A DNA stretch of 64,000 nt, taken from positions 123,172-187,171 of the forward strand of contig JAVHLP010000004.1 of NCBI GenBank assembly GCA_031082145.1, written 5' to 3'. The position numbers and the translations under genes are program-made. The DNA comes from a bacterium (GTDB lineage: Bacteria > Bacillota > Sulfobacillia > UBA995). Numbering within the stretch: the stretch's first letter is position 1; each line of letters starts with the position of its first letter. Below the pieces are notes generated by a model that saw only the letters and a list, made by a program, of their open reading frames with translations, was not told the origin of the DNA and did no database searches. Shown one piece after another: positions 27,895 through 37,000 of this stretch.

Positions 27895-28962
27895 TTGCTG
27901 GAACTGGAAATGGAGATCGAGAGGCGCGCCATCGTCAAGGTCGTGGGCGTGGGTGGCGGGGGAGGCAACGCCGTAAACCGCATGATCGCCGCCAGCCTCC
28001 GGGCCGTTGACTTCGTCAGCATGAACACCGACGCCCAGGCGCTTGCCTCGTCCCGGGCGCCCGTCCGGGTGCAACTGGGCGCCGCCCTGACCCAGGGATT
28101 GGGGGCGGGAGGCGACCCCGCCATCGGGCGGCAGGCCGCCGAGGAGAGCAGGGACATAGTGCTGGAAGCGGTCCGGGGGGCGGACATGATCTTCATCACG
28201 GCCGGCATGGGCGGCGGCACGGGCACCGGGGCCGCGCCGATTGTGGCCGAGTGTTCCCGCGAGCAGGGCGCGCTAACGGTCGGCGTGGTCACCCGCCCCT
28301 TCGCCTTCGAGGGGCGGCCCCGGGCGGTCCAGGCCGAGGCCGGCATCGAGGAACTCAGGGACCAGGTGGACACCCTGATCGTCATTCCCAACGATCGTTT
28401 ACTCCAGGTGGTCGACCGCAAGACCTCCATCCTGGACTCCTTCCGTTTGGCCGACGACGTCCTGCGCCAGGGGGTCCAGGGGGTATCCGACCTGGTGGCC
28501 ACCGAGGGCGTGGTCAACGTGGACTTCGCCGACGTCAAGACCATCATGCGGGAGACGGGCTCTGCCCTCATGGGGATCGGCGTCGCCCGGGGCGAGAACC
28601 GGGCCGCCGAGGCGGCCCAGGCGGCCATGTGTAGCCCCCTCCTGGAGACCACTATCGAGGGAGCCCGGGGGATCCTGCTCAACATCTGCGCAGGCCCCGA
28701 CCTGGGACTCTTTGAGGTCAATGAAGTGGCCAGCGCCATCAAGAAGGCGGCCGATCCGGGGGTCAACATCATCTGGGGAGCGGTCATCGACGACGACGCC
28801 GGCGACGAGCTCCGGGTCACCGTGATCGCCACCGGCTTCGAACCTCGACCCCGCCGTCGCGAGAACCGCCAGGATCTCGACTTGCAGCCCTTCTCGGTGA
28901 CCGACGAACTCGACCTGCCGGCCTGGCTGCGGGGGGCGCCGGACCCCAAGTTCCTGCGGTAA
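27895..28962 (+). CDS. ftsZ: Cell division protein FtsZ
   Basis: Tubulin-like GTPase forming the Z ring, 355 residues. The GTP signature GGGTGTG is at 106-112; also [13 protein letters not shown] near the N-terminus and [11 protein letters not shown] for the T7 loop. After the C-domain (to about residue 316) a short linker leads to the conserved tail-like [10 protein letters not shown], which binds FtsA/SepF-type partners, plus nine extra residues. TTG start with GGTGGAAGG; an ATG five codons on is possible. No ftsA precedes it. Confidence 0.96.
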   Translation: MLELEMEIERRAIVKVVGVGGGGGNAVNRMIAASLRAVDFVSMNTDAQALASSRAPVRVQLGAALTQGLGAGGDPAIGRQAAEESRDIVLEAVRGADMIFITAGMGGGTGTGAAPIVAECSREQGALTVGVVTRPFAFEGRPRAVQAEAGIEELRDQVDTLIVIPNDRLLQVVDRKTSILDSFRLADDVLRQGVQGVSDLVATEGVVNVDFADVKTIMRETGSALMGIGVARGENRAAEAAQAAMCSPLLETTIEGARGILLNICAGPDLGLFEVNEVASAIKKAADPGVNIIWGAVIDDDAGDELRVTVIATGFEPRPRRRENRQDLDLQPFSVTDELDLPAWLRGAPDPKFLR

Positions 28963-28994
28963 CGGCAGCTACTTCGACCGAGGAGACCAACCGC

Positions 28995-29804
28995 GTGATC
29001 AGGGCTCTGTTCTTCGATCTGGACGGCACCTTGCTGACCTCCGACAAGCGCATCGACCCCGCCACCGGCGAGGCCCTCCGGCAATGCCGGCAGAACGGCA
29101 TCAAGGTCATGGTTGCGACCGGACGGTCGCCGCTGCTGGCGCCGGCGCTCGGTCTTACCGCCGGCGAGGAGGAGTTGCTGGCTGACGGTGGCGTGTTCTA
29201 CAACGGAGGCTGCATCATCGGGGCCGGGCAGAAGCGGTACTCGACGATGTCGGCCAGGGTGGCCAGGGAATGCTGCGCCCTGTTCGCCTCCTACCCCGAA
29301 GTCAACTTCTCGGTGCAGATGGTAGGCGACGTCCACAGCTTCCGCCATCGCATCGACGGCCCCGCCTTCGCCATCTGGGGAGTGGATCGGGCCGCAGTCT
29401 TGCCTCTCGACGCTGTCCGCCTGGATGCCGTTGTCAAGATCATGGTCTTCTCGCCCCAGTCCGCCCTCGCCGGCCTGTACGCCGAACTGGGTCAACGGCT
29501 GGACGGCGAGGCAAACATATACCAGACATGCAACGCCGACTTCCATGCCGTGGAGGTAGTTGCCAGCAACGTGAACAAGAAGCTGGCCGTCGAACGGGTG
29601 GCCGGGCTGTACGGCATTGGCGGTGATGAGCTGGCCGTCTTCGGCGACGGCGGTAACGATGTGGACATGCTGCGGGGCTTCCGGCACTCGGTGGCCATGG
29701 GCAACGCCGACCCGGAGGTCAAGGCCGTGGCCCGGTTCGTTACCCGGAGCAACGACGCCGGGGGCATCCCCCACGCCCTCTCGAACATCCTGGGACTGCT
29801 CTAG
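28995..29804 (+). CDS. HAD-superfamily Cof-type phosphatase
   Basis: Protein of 269 residues with DLDGTLL (nucleophile near residue 8), ATGRSP (motif II), NKKLAVERVAGLYGI (motif III Lys) and the late FGDGGNDVDML (Mg site). Cof/IIB-type, substrate unknown, possibly sugar phosphates. The second such enzyme of the window, not closely similar to that at 5612-6424. GTG start after CGAGGAGACC, 32 bp after ftsZ. No sequence link to division was seen. Confidence 0.9.
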   Translation: MIRALFFDLDGTLLTSDKRIDPATGEALRQCRQNGIKVMVATGRSPLLAPALGLTAGEEELLADGGVFYNGGCIIGAGQKRYSTMSARVARECCALFASYPEVNFSVQMVGDVHSFRHRIDGPAFAIWGVDRAAVLPLDAVRLDAVVKIMVFSPQSALAGLYAELGQRLDGEANIYQTCNADFHAVEVVASNVNKKLAVERVAGLYGIGGDELAVFGDGGNDVDMLRGFRHSVAMGNADPEVKAVARFVTRSNDAGGIPHALSNILGLL

Positions 29805-29864
29805 GCTTTCCTCACCGGCCCGGCCCTCACGGTTGCACTCCCCCAGTCACTGGGTGAGGCCCAG

Positions 29865-29897
29865 CCGACAGACTTCTCCCCGGGGAGTTCTTACAAT
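29865..29897 (+). promoter_or_regulatory. Tentative spoIIGA promoter with long spacer
   Basis: A clean -10 element TACAAT (29892-29897) lies 66 bp before spoIIGA. No -35 occurs at 17 bp, but CCGACA (29865-29870) lies at a 21-bp spacing. Its complement TGTCGGC partly matches a Spo0A box (TGTCGAA). This mirrors the Spo0A-activated long-spacer spoIIG promoter of Bacillus, but the match is weak. Confidence 0.3.
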
Positions 29898-29963
29898 GGA
29901 GACATAGGGCGGGAGGGACGGGCATAGCCCTCTAAGGAGTTCTCTCGCCGGGGGGGTACCCCC

Positions 29964-30860
29964 ATGGGCTACATCTATGCCGACCTGTACTTCCTCACCA
30001 ACCTCGGCATGAACTTCGCCACCCTCTGGCTGGCGGCCAGGCTGGGCCGCCTGCCGGGTAAGCCCCGGCGCCTGGCCGGCGCCGCCCTGCTGGGAGCCTT
30101 GTATGCCCTGGCCTTTCTGGTCCCTTCCCTGCACTGGCTGTTCAGCCCGGTGGGTAAGGTGTGCTTTTCCCTGCTCCTGGTGGCCGTGGCCTTCGCTCCC
30201 CGCACCTGGCGGGCTCTGGGGCGGGCCACCGCCTGGTTCTACGGCGTGAGTTTTCTCACCGGCGGCATCGCCCTGGGCCTGGGGTTTCTCACCGGGAGCC
30301 CCTCGGCCGCCCTGGGTGGGGTATGGGTCTTCGGCGGCAGTGTGCGCTGGTGGGTCCTGGGTTGTTCCACCGGCGGTTGCCTGCTGCTGGCGGGGACCTT
30401 GCTCACCGGAACCCGCCGCCGGCTCCGGCAGGCCTTGCTGGTGCCGGTGGAACTGATCTTCGGCGACGACGCGGTGACCCTGCGGGCCCTGGTGGACACC
30501 GGCAACCGCCTGCAGGACCCGCTGACCGGGTCGCCGGCCGTGGTGGCCGAGACCGCGGCCCTGAAAGGGGTGTTACCGGATCCGGTGTGGGCCTGCCTGG
30601 CGGGAGGAACCGACCTCGGCGGGACGGTCGAGGGCCTGGCCGGCACTTCCTGGGCATCCCGGTTGCGGGTGGTGCCTTTCCGGACGGTGGGCGAGCCGGC
30701 CGGCCTGATGGTCGGCTTCCGGCCCGACCGGATCATCATCCACGACCAGGGCCGCCGGCGCGAGGTGGCCGACGCCGTGGTCTGCACCTACCCCCGGCCG
30801 CTTTCGGTGGCCGGGGAGTACCGCGCCTTGCTCAATCCCGACCTGCTGGAGGAGGGTTAG
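29964..30860 (+). CDS. spoIIGA: Sporulation sigma-E processing peptidase SpoIIGA
   Basis: Membrane aspartic protease that activates pro-sigma-E in the mother cell. The N-terminal half has five hydrophobic helices (to about residue 150). The cytoplasmic half carries the retroviral-protease-like motif ALVDTGNRLQDPLTG with catalytic Asp178. 298 residues, normal length. The ATG follows a GC-rich leader. Directly followed by sigE (3 bp), its substrate, as in spoIIG operons generally. SpoIIR, its activating signal, is encoded 1.6 kb downstream. Confidence 0.92.
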   Translation: MGYIYADLYFLTNLGMNFATLWLAARLGRLPGKPRRLAGAALLGALYALAFLVPSLHWLFSPVGKVCFSLLLVAVAFAPRTWRALGRATAWFYGVSFLTGGIALGLGFLTGSPSAALGGVWVFGGSVRWWVLGCSTGGCLLLAGTLLTGTRRRLRQALLVPVELIFGDDAVTLRALVDTGNRLQDPLTGSPAVVAETAALKGVLPDPVWACLAGGTDLGGTVEGLAGTSWASRLRVVPFRTVGEPAGLMVGFRPDRIIIHDQGRRREVADAVVCTYPRPLSVAGEYRALLNPDLLEEG

Positions 30861-30863
30861 GGC

Positions 30864-31589
30864 ATGCGGCGGCTAGACCCCCGGTGGCGGGTGCGCCTGG
30901 GCATGGTCCGGGTGCTGGTCTGGCTCCGGCTGGAACCGCCGCCCCTGCTGTATGTCGGGAGCAGCGAGACCTTGCCCCCGCCGCTGTCCAGCGACGAGGA
31001 GGGCCGGCTGATCGGATTGCTGCAAGAGGGAGACGGGTCGGTCCGGTCTACCCTGGTAGAGCGCAACCTCCGCCTGGTCGTCTACATCGCCCGCAAGTTC
31101 GAATCCAGCGCGGTGGGCCTCGAGGACCTGGTCTCGATTGGCACCATCGGGCTAATCAAGGCGGTGAACACCTTCGACCCCGGCAAGCGGATCAAGCTGG
31201 CCACCTATGCCTCCAAGTGCATCGAGAACGAGATCCTGATGCACCTCCGGCGCAACCGCCGCCGCCGGGCCGAGGTCTCCTTTGACGAGCCTCTGAACAC
31301 CGATGGCGATGGCAACGAGCTCTTGCTGTCGGATGTGCACGGGACCGATCCCGACGTGACCTACCGCGAACTCGAAGAGGAAGTCGATCGCCTGCTGTTA
31401 CACCAGGCCATGGCGGGCCTGGCCGGGCGGGAGAAGCGGATCATGGAACTCCGCTTCGGCCTGGCCGGCGGCCGCGAGAGGACCCAGAAGGAGGTCGCCG
31501 ACATCCTGGGGATCTCCCAGTCCTACATCTCGCGGCTGGAGAAACGGACCATCAAGCGGTTGCGGAAGGAGATCGCGAACATGCAGTAA
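30864..31589 (+). CDS. sigE: RNA polymerase sporulation sigma factor SigE (pro-sigma-E)
   Basis: Mother-cell-specific sigma-70 factor of 241 residues. The N-terminal pro-sequence (about residues 1-29, basic and amphipathic) precedes [13 protein letters not shown], so by analogy SpoIIGA should cut before Tyr30. Region 2 ([36 protein letters not shown]) and region 4 helix-turn-helix ([20 protein letters not shown]) are plain. ATG start 3 bp after spoIIGA; co-transcribed. Confidence 0.95.
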   Translation: MRRLDPRWRVRLGMVRVLVWLRLEPPPLLYVGSSETLPPPLSSDEEGRLIGLLQEGDGSVRSTLVERNLRLVVYIARKFESSAVGLEDLVSIGTIGLIKAVNTFDPGKRIKLATYASKCIENEILMHLRRNRRRRAEVSFDEPLNTDGDGNELLLSDVHGTDPDVTYRELEEEVDRLLLHQAMAGLAGREKRIMELRFGLAGGRERTQKEVADILGISQSYISRLEKRTIKRLRKEIANMQ

Positions 31590-31591
31590 GG

Positions 31592-31621
31592 CGAATAATC
31601 ACCGCCCCCCCGGAAATACTG
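31592..31621 (+). promoter_or_regulatory. Tentative sigma-G/F-type promoter before sigG
   Basis: CGAATA (31592-31597), 17 bp, then AATACTG (31615-31621). Compared with the forespore sigma-G consensus (TGAATA, 17-18 bp, CATACTA) this is 5 of 6 and 5 of 7. sigG is autoregulated in Bacillus. A perfect TTGACA occurs at 31625-31630 but has no -10 partner at the right distance. Confidence 0.35.
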
Positions 31622-31666
31622 AGCTTGACATTACAGATATTGGTAACTTCCGGGAGGGGTGGGGCC

Positions 31667-32440
31667 TTGCTGGTCAACAAGGTTGAGATTTGCGGTGTAA
31701 ACACCTCCAAGCTCCCCGTCCTCTCCAATGCCCGCATGCGCGAGCTCTTCGCGCAGGTCCAGCAGGGCGAGACCGGCGCCCGGGAGCAGCTGATCCGGGG
31801 CAACCTGCGCCTGGTGCTCAGCGTCATCCAACGCTTCAACAACCGCGGCGAGAACGTGGACGACCTCTTCCAGGTGGGCTGCATCGGGCTGATCAAGGCC
31901 ATCGACAACTTCGACCTGGGGCAAAACGTCAAGTTCTCCACCTACGCGGTCCCCATGATCATCGGCGAGATCCGCCGCTACCTCAGGGACAATAATCCAA
32001 TCCGGGTCAGCCGCTCGCTGCGGGACGTGGCTTACAAGGCCCTCCAGGTGAGGGACACCCTGGTCAACAAGCACTCCCGGGAGCCCACCCTGGGCGAGAT
32101 CGCCCATGAACTCAAGATGGCCCGTGAAGACGTGGTCTACGCCCTGGACGCCATCCAGGAGCCCATCAGCCTGTTCGACCCCGTCTACCATGACGGCGGT
32201 GACCCCATCTTCGTGATGGACCAGATCTCGGATGACAAGAGCCTGGACCAGAGCTGGCTGGAGCAGATCTCCATCCGGGAGGCGTTGCGGCGCCTCAACG
32301 AGCGGGAACGCCTGATCCTGACCCTCCGTTTCTTCGAGGGGAAGACCCAGATGGAGGTCGCTTCCGAGATTGGCATCTCCCAGGCCCAGGTCTCGCGCCT
32401 GGAGAAGGCCGCTCTGGCCCACATGCGCAAGCAGATGTGA
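31667..32440 (+). CDS. sigG: RNA polymerase sporulation sigma factor SigG
   Basis: Forespore-specific late sigma factor, 257 residues. The N-terminus NKVEICGVNTSKLPVLSN is diagnostic for SigG and fixes the TTG start at 31667, which has GGGAGGGG upstream. Region 2 DDLFQVGCIGLIKAIDNFD and region 4 MEVASEIGISQAQVSRLEK are typical. Lies 77 bp after sigE, as in many Bacillota, with a possible promoter of its own in the gap. Followed after 19 bp by spoIIR. Confidence 0.96.
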   Translation: MLVNKVEICGVNTSKLPVLSNARMRELFAQVQQGETGAREQLIRGNLRLVLSVIQRFNNRGENVDDLFQVGCIGLIKAIDNFDLGQNVKFSTYAVPMIIGEIRRYLRDNNPIRVSRSLRDVAYKALQVRDTLVNKHSREPTLGEIAHELKMAREDVVYALDAIQEPISLFDPVYHDGGDPIFVMDQISDDKSLDQSWLEQISIREALRRLNERERLILTLRFFEGKTQMEVASEIGISQAQVSRLEKAALAHMRKQM

Positions 32441-32459
32441 TGGAAGGGTGAGCCGTAGC

Positions 32460-33098
32460 ATGCTCAGAACTCGACGGAGCTGGCTCGTTCTCGCCGGGCT
32501 GCTGGCCCTGGTGGCGGTAGCGGCCGGGGTGGAGCACGAGCACCGCGCGGTGCAGGCCTGGAACCCGCGCAACCTGATGCGCCTGCACGTGGTCGCCCAT
32601 AGCGATAGCTCCGCTGACCAGGAAGCCAAGCTGGCGGTGCGGGACGCCATCCTCCGCCACTTCAGAGGCCGGCTGCCGGCCACCCCGGCCGCCGCCTCCG
32701 CTGTGATCCAGGGTGAGCTGGAACAACTGGACGCCCTGGCCCGCGGCGTTCTGCGGGAACGCCACCTGGAGTACGAAGCCCGGGCGGAGTGGGGTGTTTT
32801 CGCCTTCCCCGAGCGCGCCTACGGCGGCCGGGTGGCCCCGAGCGGGAACTACCGGGCGGTCCGGGTCGTTCTCGGATCAGGCATGGGCGAGAACTGGTGG
32901 TGCGTCCTGTTCCCGCCCCTGTGTTTTCTCGAGCTGACCGCCGACTCCCCGCCCGAAGAGGTGAGCGCCCGGCTGGAGGAGGCGCCGGTGGAAGTTCGCC
33001 TCTGGTTCTGGGAACGGGCCCAGCAGCTGGCCCGCCGCTGGCCGGCCCTGTCCCGGTGGCTGGCCCGGCGGCCCATGGGGGCGGGACCCCGCGACTGA
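32460..33098 (+). CDS. spoIIR: Stage II sporulation protein R (SpoIIR)
   Basis: Secreted signalling protein made in the forespore; it triggers SpoIIGA across the septum to process pro-sigma-E. 212 residues with an N-terminal signal/anchor (about 8-26). Family motifs: LMRLHVVAHSDSSADQ, LAVRDAIL and the C-terminal GENWWCVLFPPLCFLEL. The ATG at 32460 is the only start consistent with the signal sequence. Placement directly after sigG differs from Bacillus, where spoIIR is unlinked. Confidence 0.92.
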   Translation: MLRTRRSWLVLAGLLALVAVAAGVEHEHRAVQAWNPRNLMRLHVVAHSDSSADQEAKLAVRDAILRHFRGRLPATPAAASAVIQGELEQLDALARGVLRERHLEYEARAEWGVFAFPERAYGGRVAPSGNYRAVRVVLGSGMGENWWCVLFPPLCFLELTADSPPEEVSARLEEAPVEVRLWFWERAQQLARRWPALSRWLARRPMGAGPRD

Positions 33099-33148
33099 CG
33101 GTGGACTTCCCCTCCCTCCCGACATAAACATGGAGGGGGGTGGGGATC

Positions 33149-33481
33149 GTGAGTGTCCCGCCGGATGAGAACCGTCCCCCCCGCTGGGGCGAACGCACGC
33201 TTCCCGGGGAGACCTGGCAGCCGGTGAGAGTCTCCGACCTGAGGCTCCGCGACGTGGTGAACGTCCTCGACGGGCGGCGCCTGGGCATTGTCAACGACAT
33301 CGAACTGGACCTGAACACCGGCCGGGTGCTGGCCCTGGTCGTGCCGGGGCCCGGCCGCTTCCTGGGCTTGTTCGGCCGCGACTCGGACTACGTGATTCCC
33401 TGGGAACGCATCCGCAAGATCGGCTCCGACGTCATCCTGGTGGAACTCCCCGGCTACACCGAACCTTTCAGCCGGGGTTGA
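33149..33481 (+). CDS. YlmC/YmxH-family sporulation protein (PRC-barrel)
   Basis: Protein of about 110 residues with a PRC-barrel: VRVSDLRLRDVVNVLDGRRL, then GIVNDIELDLNTGRVLALVV and YVIPWERIRKIGSDVILVE. YlmC/YmxH proteins are common next to sigG in endospore formers; molecular role unknown. The GTG at 33149 has GGAGGGGGG 8-9 bp upstream; a GTG at 33140 lies inside that ribosome site. The first 27 residues are polar and Pro-rich, longer than usual. Confidence 0.82.
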   Translation: MSVPPDENRPPRWGERTLPGETWQPVRVSDLRLRDVVNVLDGRRLGIVNDIELDLNTGRVLALVVPGPGRFLGLFGRDSDYVIPWERIRKIGSDVILVELPGYTEPFSRG

Positions 33482-33576
33482 CCCTCCCCGTCTTCCCACC
33501 CTAGGGACACCCTGTCATCCGAGCGAGAACCGGTCTTCCTCATTGTGATGCACCGTGGCGGATTTGTGTTCCCCCC

Positions 33577-33605
33577 TGGACATACCAGATGTAGTGGGTT
33601 ATACT
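33577..33605 (+). promoter_or_regulatory. Sigma-A-type promoter of nrdR-nrdJ
   Basis: A -35 element TGGACA (33577-33582), 17-bp spacer and -10 element TATACT (33600-33605). Predicted start of transcription is near 33612, about 29 bp before the nrdR ATG. NrdR box 1 fills the spacer and box 2 covers the start region. Confidence 0.72.
33582..33597 (+). promoter_or_regulatory. NrdR box 1
   Basis: ATACCAGATGTAGTGG matches the NrdR-box consensus ACACTATATATAGTGT at 11 of 16 positions. It lies between the -35 and -10 elements, so NrdR binding would block polymerase. Its start is exactly 32 bp from that of box 2, about three helical turns, the spacing known for paired NrdR boxes. Confidence 0.65.
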
Positions 33606-33613
33606 TGAGCAGG

Positions 33614-33629
33614 AAACTATATCTGGTGT
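33614..33629 (+). promoter_or_regulatory. NrdR box 2
   Basis: AAACTATATCTGGTGT matches the NrdR-box consensus at 13 of 16 positions. It lies just downstream of the predicted transcription start and 11 bp before the nrdR start codon, overlapping the ribosome-binding region. Confidence 0.72.
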
Positions 33630-33640
33630 CAGGTGATGGC

Positions 33641-34096
33641 ATGCGGTGCCCCCATTGTCAGTGTCCGGAGACCCGGGTGGTCGACTCGCGGCCCACCGAG
33701 GACGGCTCCGTCATCCGCCGGCGGCGGGAGTGCGAACGCTGCTCCAGGCGATTCACGACTTACGAGAAGGTGGAGGAAGTTCCGCTGCTGGTCGTGAAGA
33801 AGGATGGACGGCGGGAAGGATTCGACAGCCGCAAGATACTGGGCGGACTGATGAAAGCCTGCGAGAAGCGCCCCATTTCCATGGCCACCCTGGAGTCGGC
33901 GGCGCGGGAGATCGAGAGTGAGCTCAGGAACACCGGCGAGCGGGAGATCCCCAGCGAGACGGTTGGCGAGATGGTAATGGAGCGGCTGCGGGAGATAGAC
34001 GATATAGCCTACGTACGCTTCGCTTCCGTGTACCGGCAGTTCAAGGACTTGACCCGCTTCCGGGAAGAACTGGAGAAGCTCTTGGGGGAGGGCTAG
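33641..34096 (+). CDS. nrdR: Transcriptional repressor NrdR
   Basis: Protein of 151 residues that senses ATP/dATP and represses ribonucleotide reductase genes. N-terminal zinc ribbon with CPHC (3-6) and CERC; then [20 protein letters not shown] and an ATP-cone domain from about residue 49 ([20 protein letters not shown]). The ATG at 33641 is where family similarity begins; upstream frame crosses its own promoter. Followed after 2 bp by the reductase gene, so regulator and target share a transcript and probably form a feedback loop through the two NrdR boxes. Confidence 0.95.
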   Translation: MRCPHCQCPETRVVDSRPTEDGSVIRRRRECERCSRRFTTYEKVEEVPLLVVKKDGRREGFDSRKILGGLMKACEKRPISMATLESAAREIESELRNTGEREIPSETVGEMVMERLREIDDIAYVRFASVYRQFKDLTRFREELEKLLGEG

Positions 34097-34098
34097 GG

Positions 34099-37000
34099 TT
34101 GCTCGAGCTCAGGGAGAACGCCCGGGTGGTGCTGGAAACCAGGTACCTCAAGAAGGTCGACGGCAAGGTGGTGGAGACGCCGGAAGACCTGTTTCGGAGG
34201 GTGGCTCGCCACATCGCGGCCGTGGAGGCCGACCTGTACGGTAAGCCGCCGGGGGAAGTGGCCGAACTGGAGGAGCGGTTCTACCGCATGATGACCGCCC
34301 TGGAGGCCCTTCCCAACTCGCCCTGCCTCATGAACGCGGGCCGGGAATTGGGACAGCTGTCGGCCTGCTTCGTCCTCCCGGTCGAGGACTCCATCGAGAC
34401 CATCTTCGAGAGCATCAAGCACACAGCCCTGATCCAGCGCTCCGGTGGGGGCACCGGCTTCTCCTTCTCCCGCCTGCGGCCCAAGAACGACGAGGTCCGC
34501 TCCACCGGCGGCATCGCCAGCGGCCCGGTCTCCTTCCTCAAGTGCTTCAACGCCGCCACGGAAGCGATCAAACAGGGGGGAACCCGCCGGGGGGCCAACA
34601 TGGGCATCCTCCGGGTCGACCACCCCGACATCCTGGAGTTCATCACCTGCAAGCGGGACAACCGCGACATAACCAACTTCAACATATCAGTCGGGGTCAC
34701 CGACGCCTTCATGCGGGCGGCCGAGGAGGACTCCGAGTACGACCTGGTGAACCCCCGCGACGGCCTGGTTGCCGGACGCCTGCGAGCCCGCCAGGTCCTG
34801 GACCTGATGGTGCAGATGGCGTGGAAGAACGGGGAACCGGGGATCGTCTTCCTCGAACGCATCAACCGGGACAATCCCACTCCCGGCCTGGGCCCCATCG
34901 AGAGCACCAATCCCTGCGTAACCGCTGACACCTGGGTCTTCACTGCCCGAGGCCCGCGGGAGGTCGGGGAACTGGTGGGCCAACCCCTGGAGGTGGTGGT
35001 GGCCGGGCGGTCCCACGCGACAGGGCCGGAAGGTTTCTTCAAGACGGGGACCCGTCCGGTTGTCAAGCTGGTAACCCGGGAGGGGCATGATGTACGGCTA
35101 ACCGCCGACCACAAGGTTCTGAGGGCGGCGGATCTGACCCGTTACCGTCTCGTTCCGGAGTGGGTCCCGGCCGGGGAGTTGAGGCCCGGTGACCGGGTTC
35201 TCCTCCACGATCACCGCTCGCTGGCCGGCTGGCCGGGTGAGTTGACCGCGGCCGAGGGGTACCTCCTGGGCCTGCTGGTGGGCGACGGGGTGCTTGAGCA
35301 CGACTCCGCCGTTCTCTCCGTATGGAGCAGGGAGCCTGCCGTTAACGGCCCGGAGCCCGCGGTGGCCGGTGCCCCGACGGTCATGGAGGCTGCGCTGGCG
35401 TTGACCCATCGGTCCGACTGCTGCGGGTGGAGCGAGGTCCGGGGCCGCGGTGAGTACCGGCTGAAGCTGGGCAGCCTGCGGAGGCTGGCCGAGCAGATGG
35501 GCCTGCGACCGGGTCACAAGACCATCCCACCGTCCATCGAGCGTGCTTCGTCAGACGGCTACCGGGGCTTCCTCCGCGGCCTGTTTGACTGTGACGGCTC
35601 GGTCCAGGGGAGCCAGGAAAAGGGCATTAGCGTGCGCCTGGCCCAGAGTAACCGGGCGCTCTTGCAGGCCGTCCAGCGCATGCTCCTTCGCCTGGGCATC
35701 TTTAGCACTATCTGCCAGCGTCGGCTCGCACATCGATTTCAGCCTGAACTCGTCATCAGCGGCGAGAACCTGGCGCTCTTCGCCGAGCGGGTGGGCTTCG
35801 GCGACGGCACCAAAGCGGCCCGGCTCGGCCGCCTCCTGAGGTCCTACCGCCGGCGCCTCAACCGGGAGCGGTTCGTGGCCAGGGTACTGGCCGTCGAGCC
35901 GGACGGCGTGGAGGACGTGTACGACGTCCAGGTACCGGGAGTCAATGCTTTTGACGGCAACGGACTTATCCTCCACAACTGCGGCGAGCAGCCGCTCTTG
36001 CCCTACGAATCCTGCGTCCTGGCCAGCGTCAACCTCGCCCGCATGGTAGACGGCGATCGGGTGGCCTGGGACCGGTTGCGGGACACCACCCACCTGGTGG
36101 TGCGCTTCCTGGACAATGTGATCGACGCCAACCGTTACCCGCTACCCGAGATCGCCGAGGCCACCCACCGCACTCGGAAGATCGGCCTGGGCATCATGGG
36201 CTTTGCCGACATGCTGATCGGGCTCAAGGTGGCCTACGACTCGGAGCCGGCGGTGGCCCTGGCCGGCGAGGTCATGGCCTTTATCCAGCGGGAAGCCCGG
36301 GCGGCCTCGACCGAGCTGGCCCGCGAGCGGGGTGCCTTCCCCGAGTTCGCGGCCAGCATCTACGCCGGGGGGCCGCCGATCCGGAACGCCACCTGCACCA
36401 CCATCGCCCCCACCGGCACCCTCAGCATCATAGCCGGTTGTTCCAGCGGTTGCGAGCCCCTCTTCGCGGTGGCCTTCCACCGCAAGGTCCTGGACGGGCA
36501 GGTGCTGGTCGAGGTCAACCCGCTGTTCCTGGAGATGGCCCAGGCTGGTGGGTTCTATAGCCCCGAGCTCATCGAGCGCATCTCGGAAGCGGGGACGGTG
36601 CGGGGCGTTGAGGGAGTGCCGGCGGACGTCGCGGCCCTCTTCGTCTGCGCCCACGAGATGGACCCCGACTGGCACCTCCGCATCCAGGCCGCCTTTCAGG
36701 AGCACGTCGACAACGCCGTCTCCAAGACGGTGAACCTCCCCGCTCAGGCCACCCCCGCCGATGTGGCCGACGCCTTCTGGAAGGCCCACCGGTCGGGGCT
36801 CAAGGGCTTGACCATCTACCGGTATGCCAGCCGCGAGGAACAGGTTCTCAACGTGGGGACGGCCGCCCGCGAGGTGGCGGCCGCCGAGCGGCCGGCGGGG
36901 GTCACCCCCCGGCCCCGCCCGGACGTCCTGACCGGACAAACCAAGCGGGTGATCACCCCCTACGGCACCCTCTGGTTGACCATGAACGAGCACGGCGGGG

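Noticed and set aside
31625..31630. Perfect TTGACA before sigG as a sigma-A promoter
   Set aside because: No -10 element at 15-19 bp; the site falls on the GGGAGGGG ribosome region instead.
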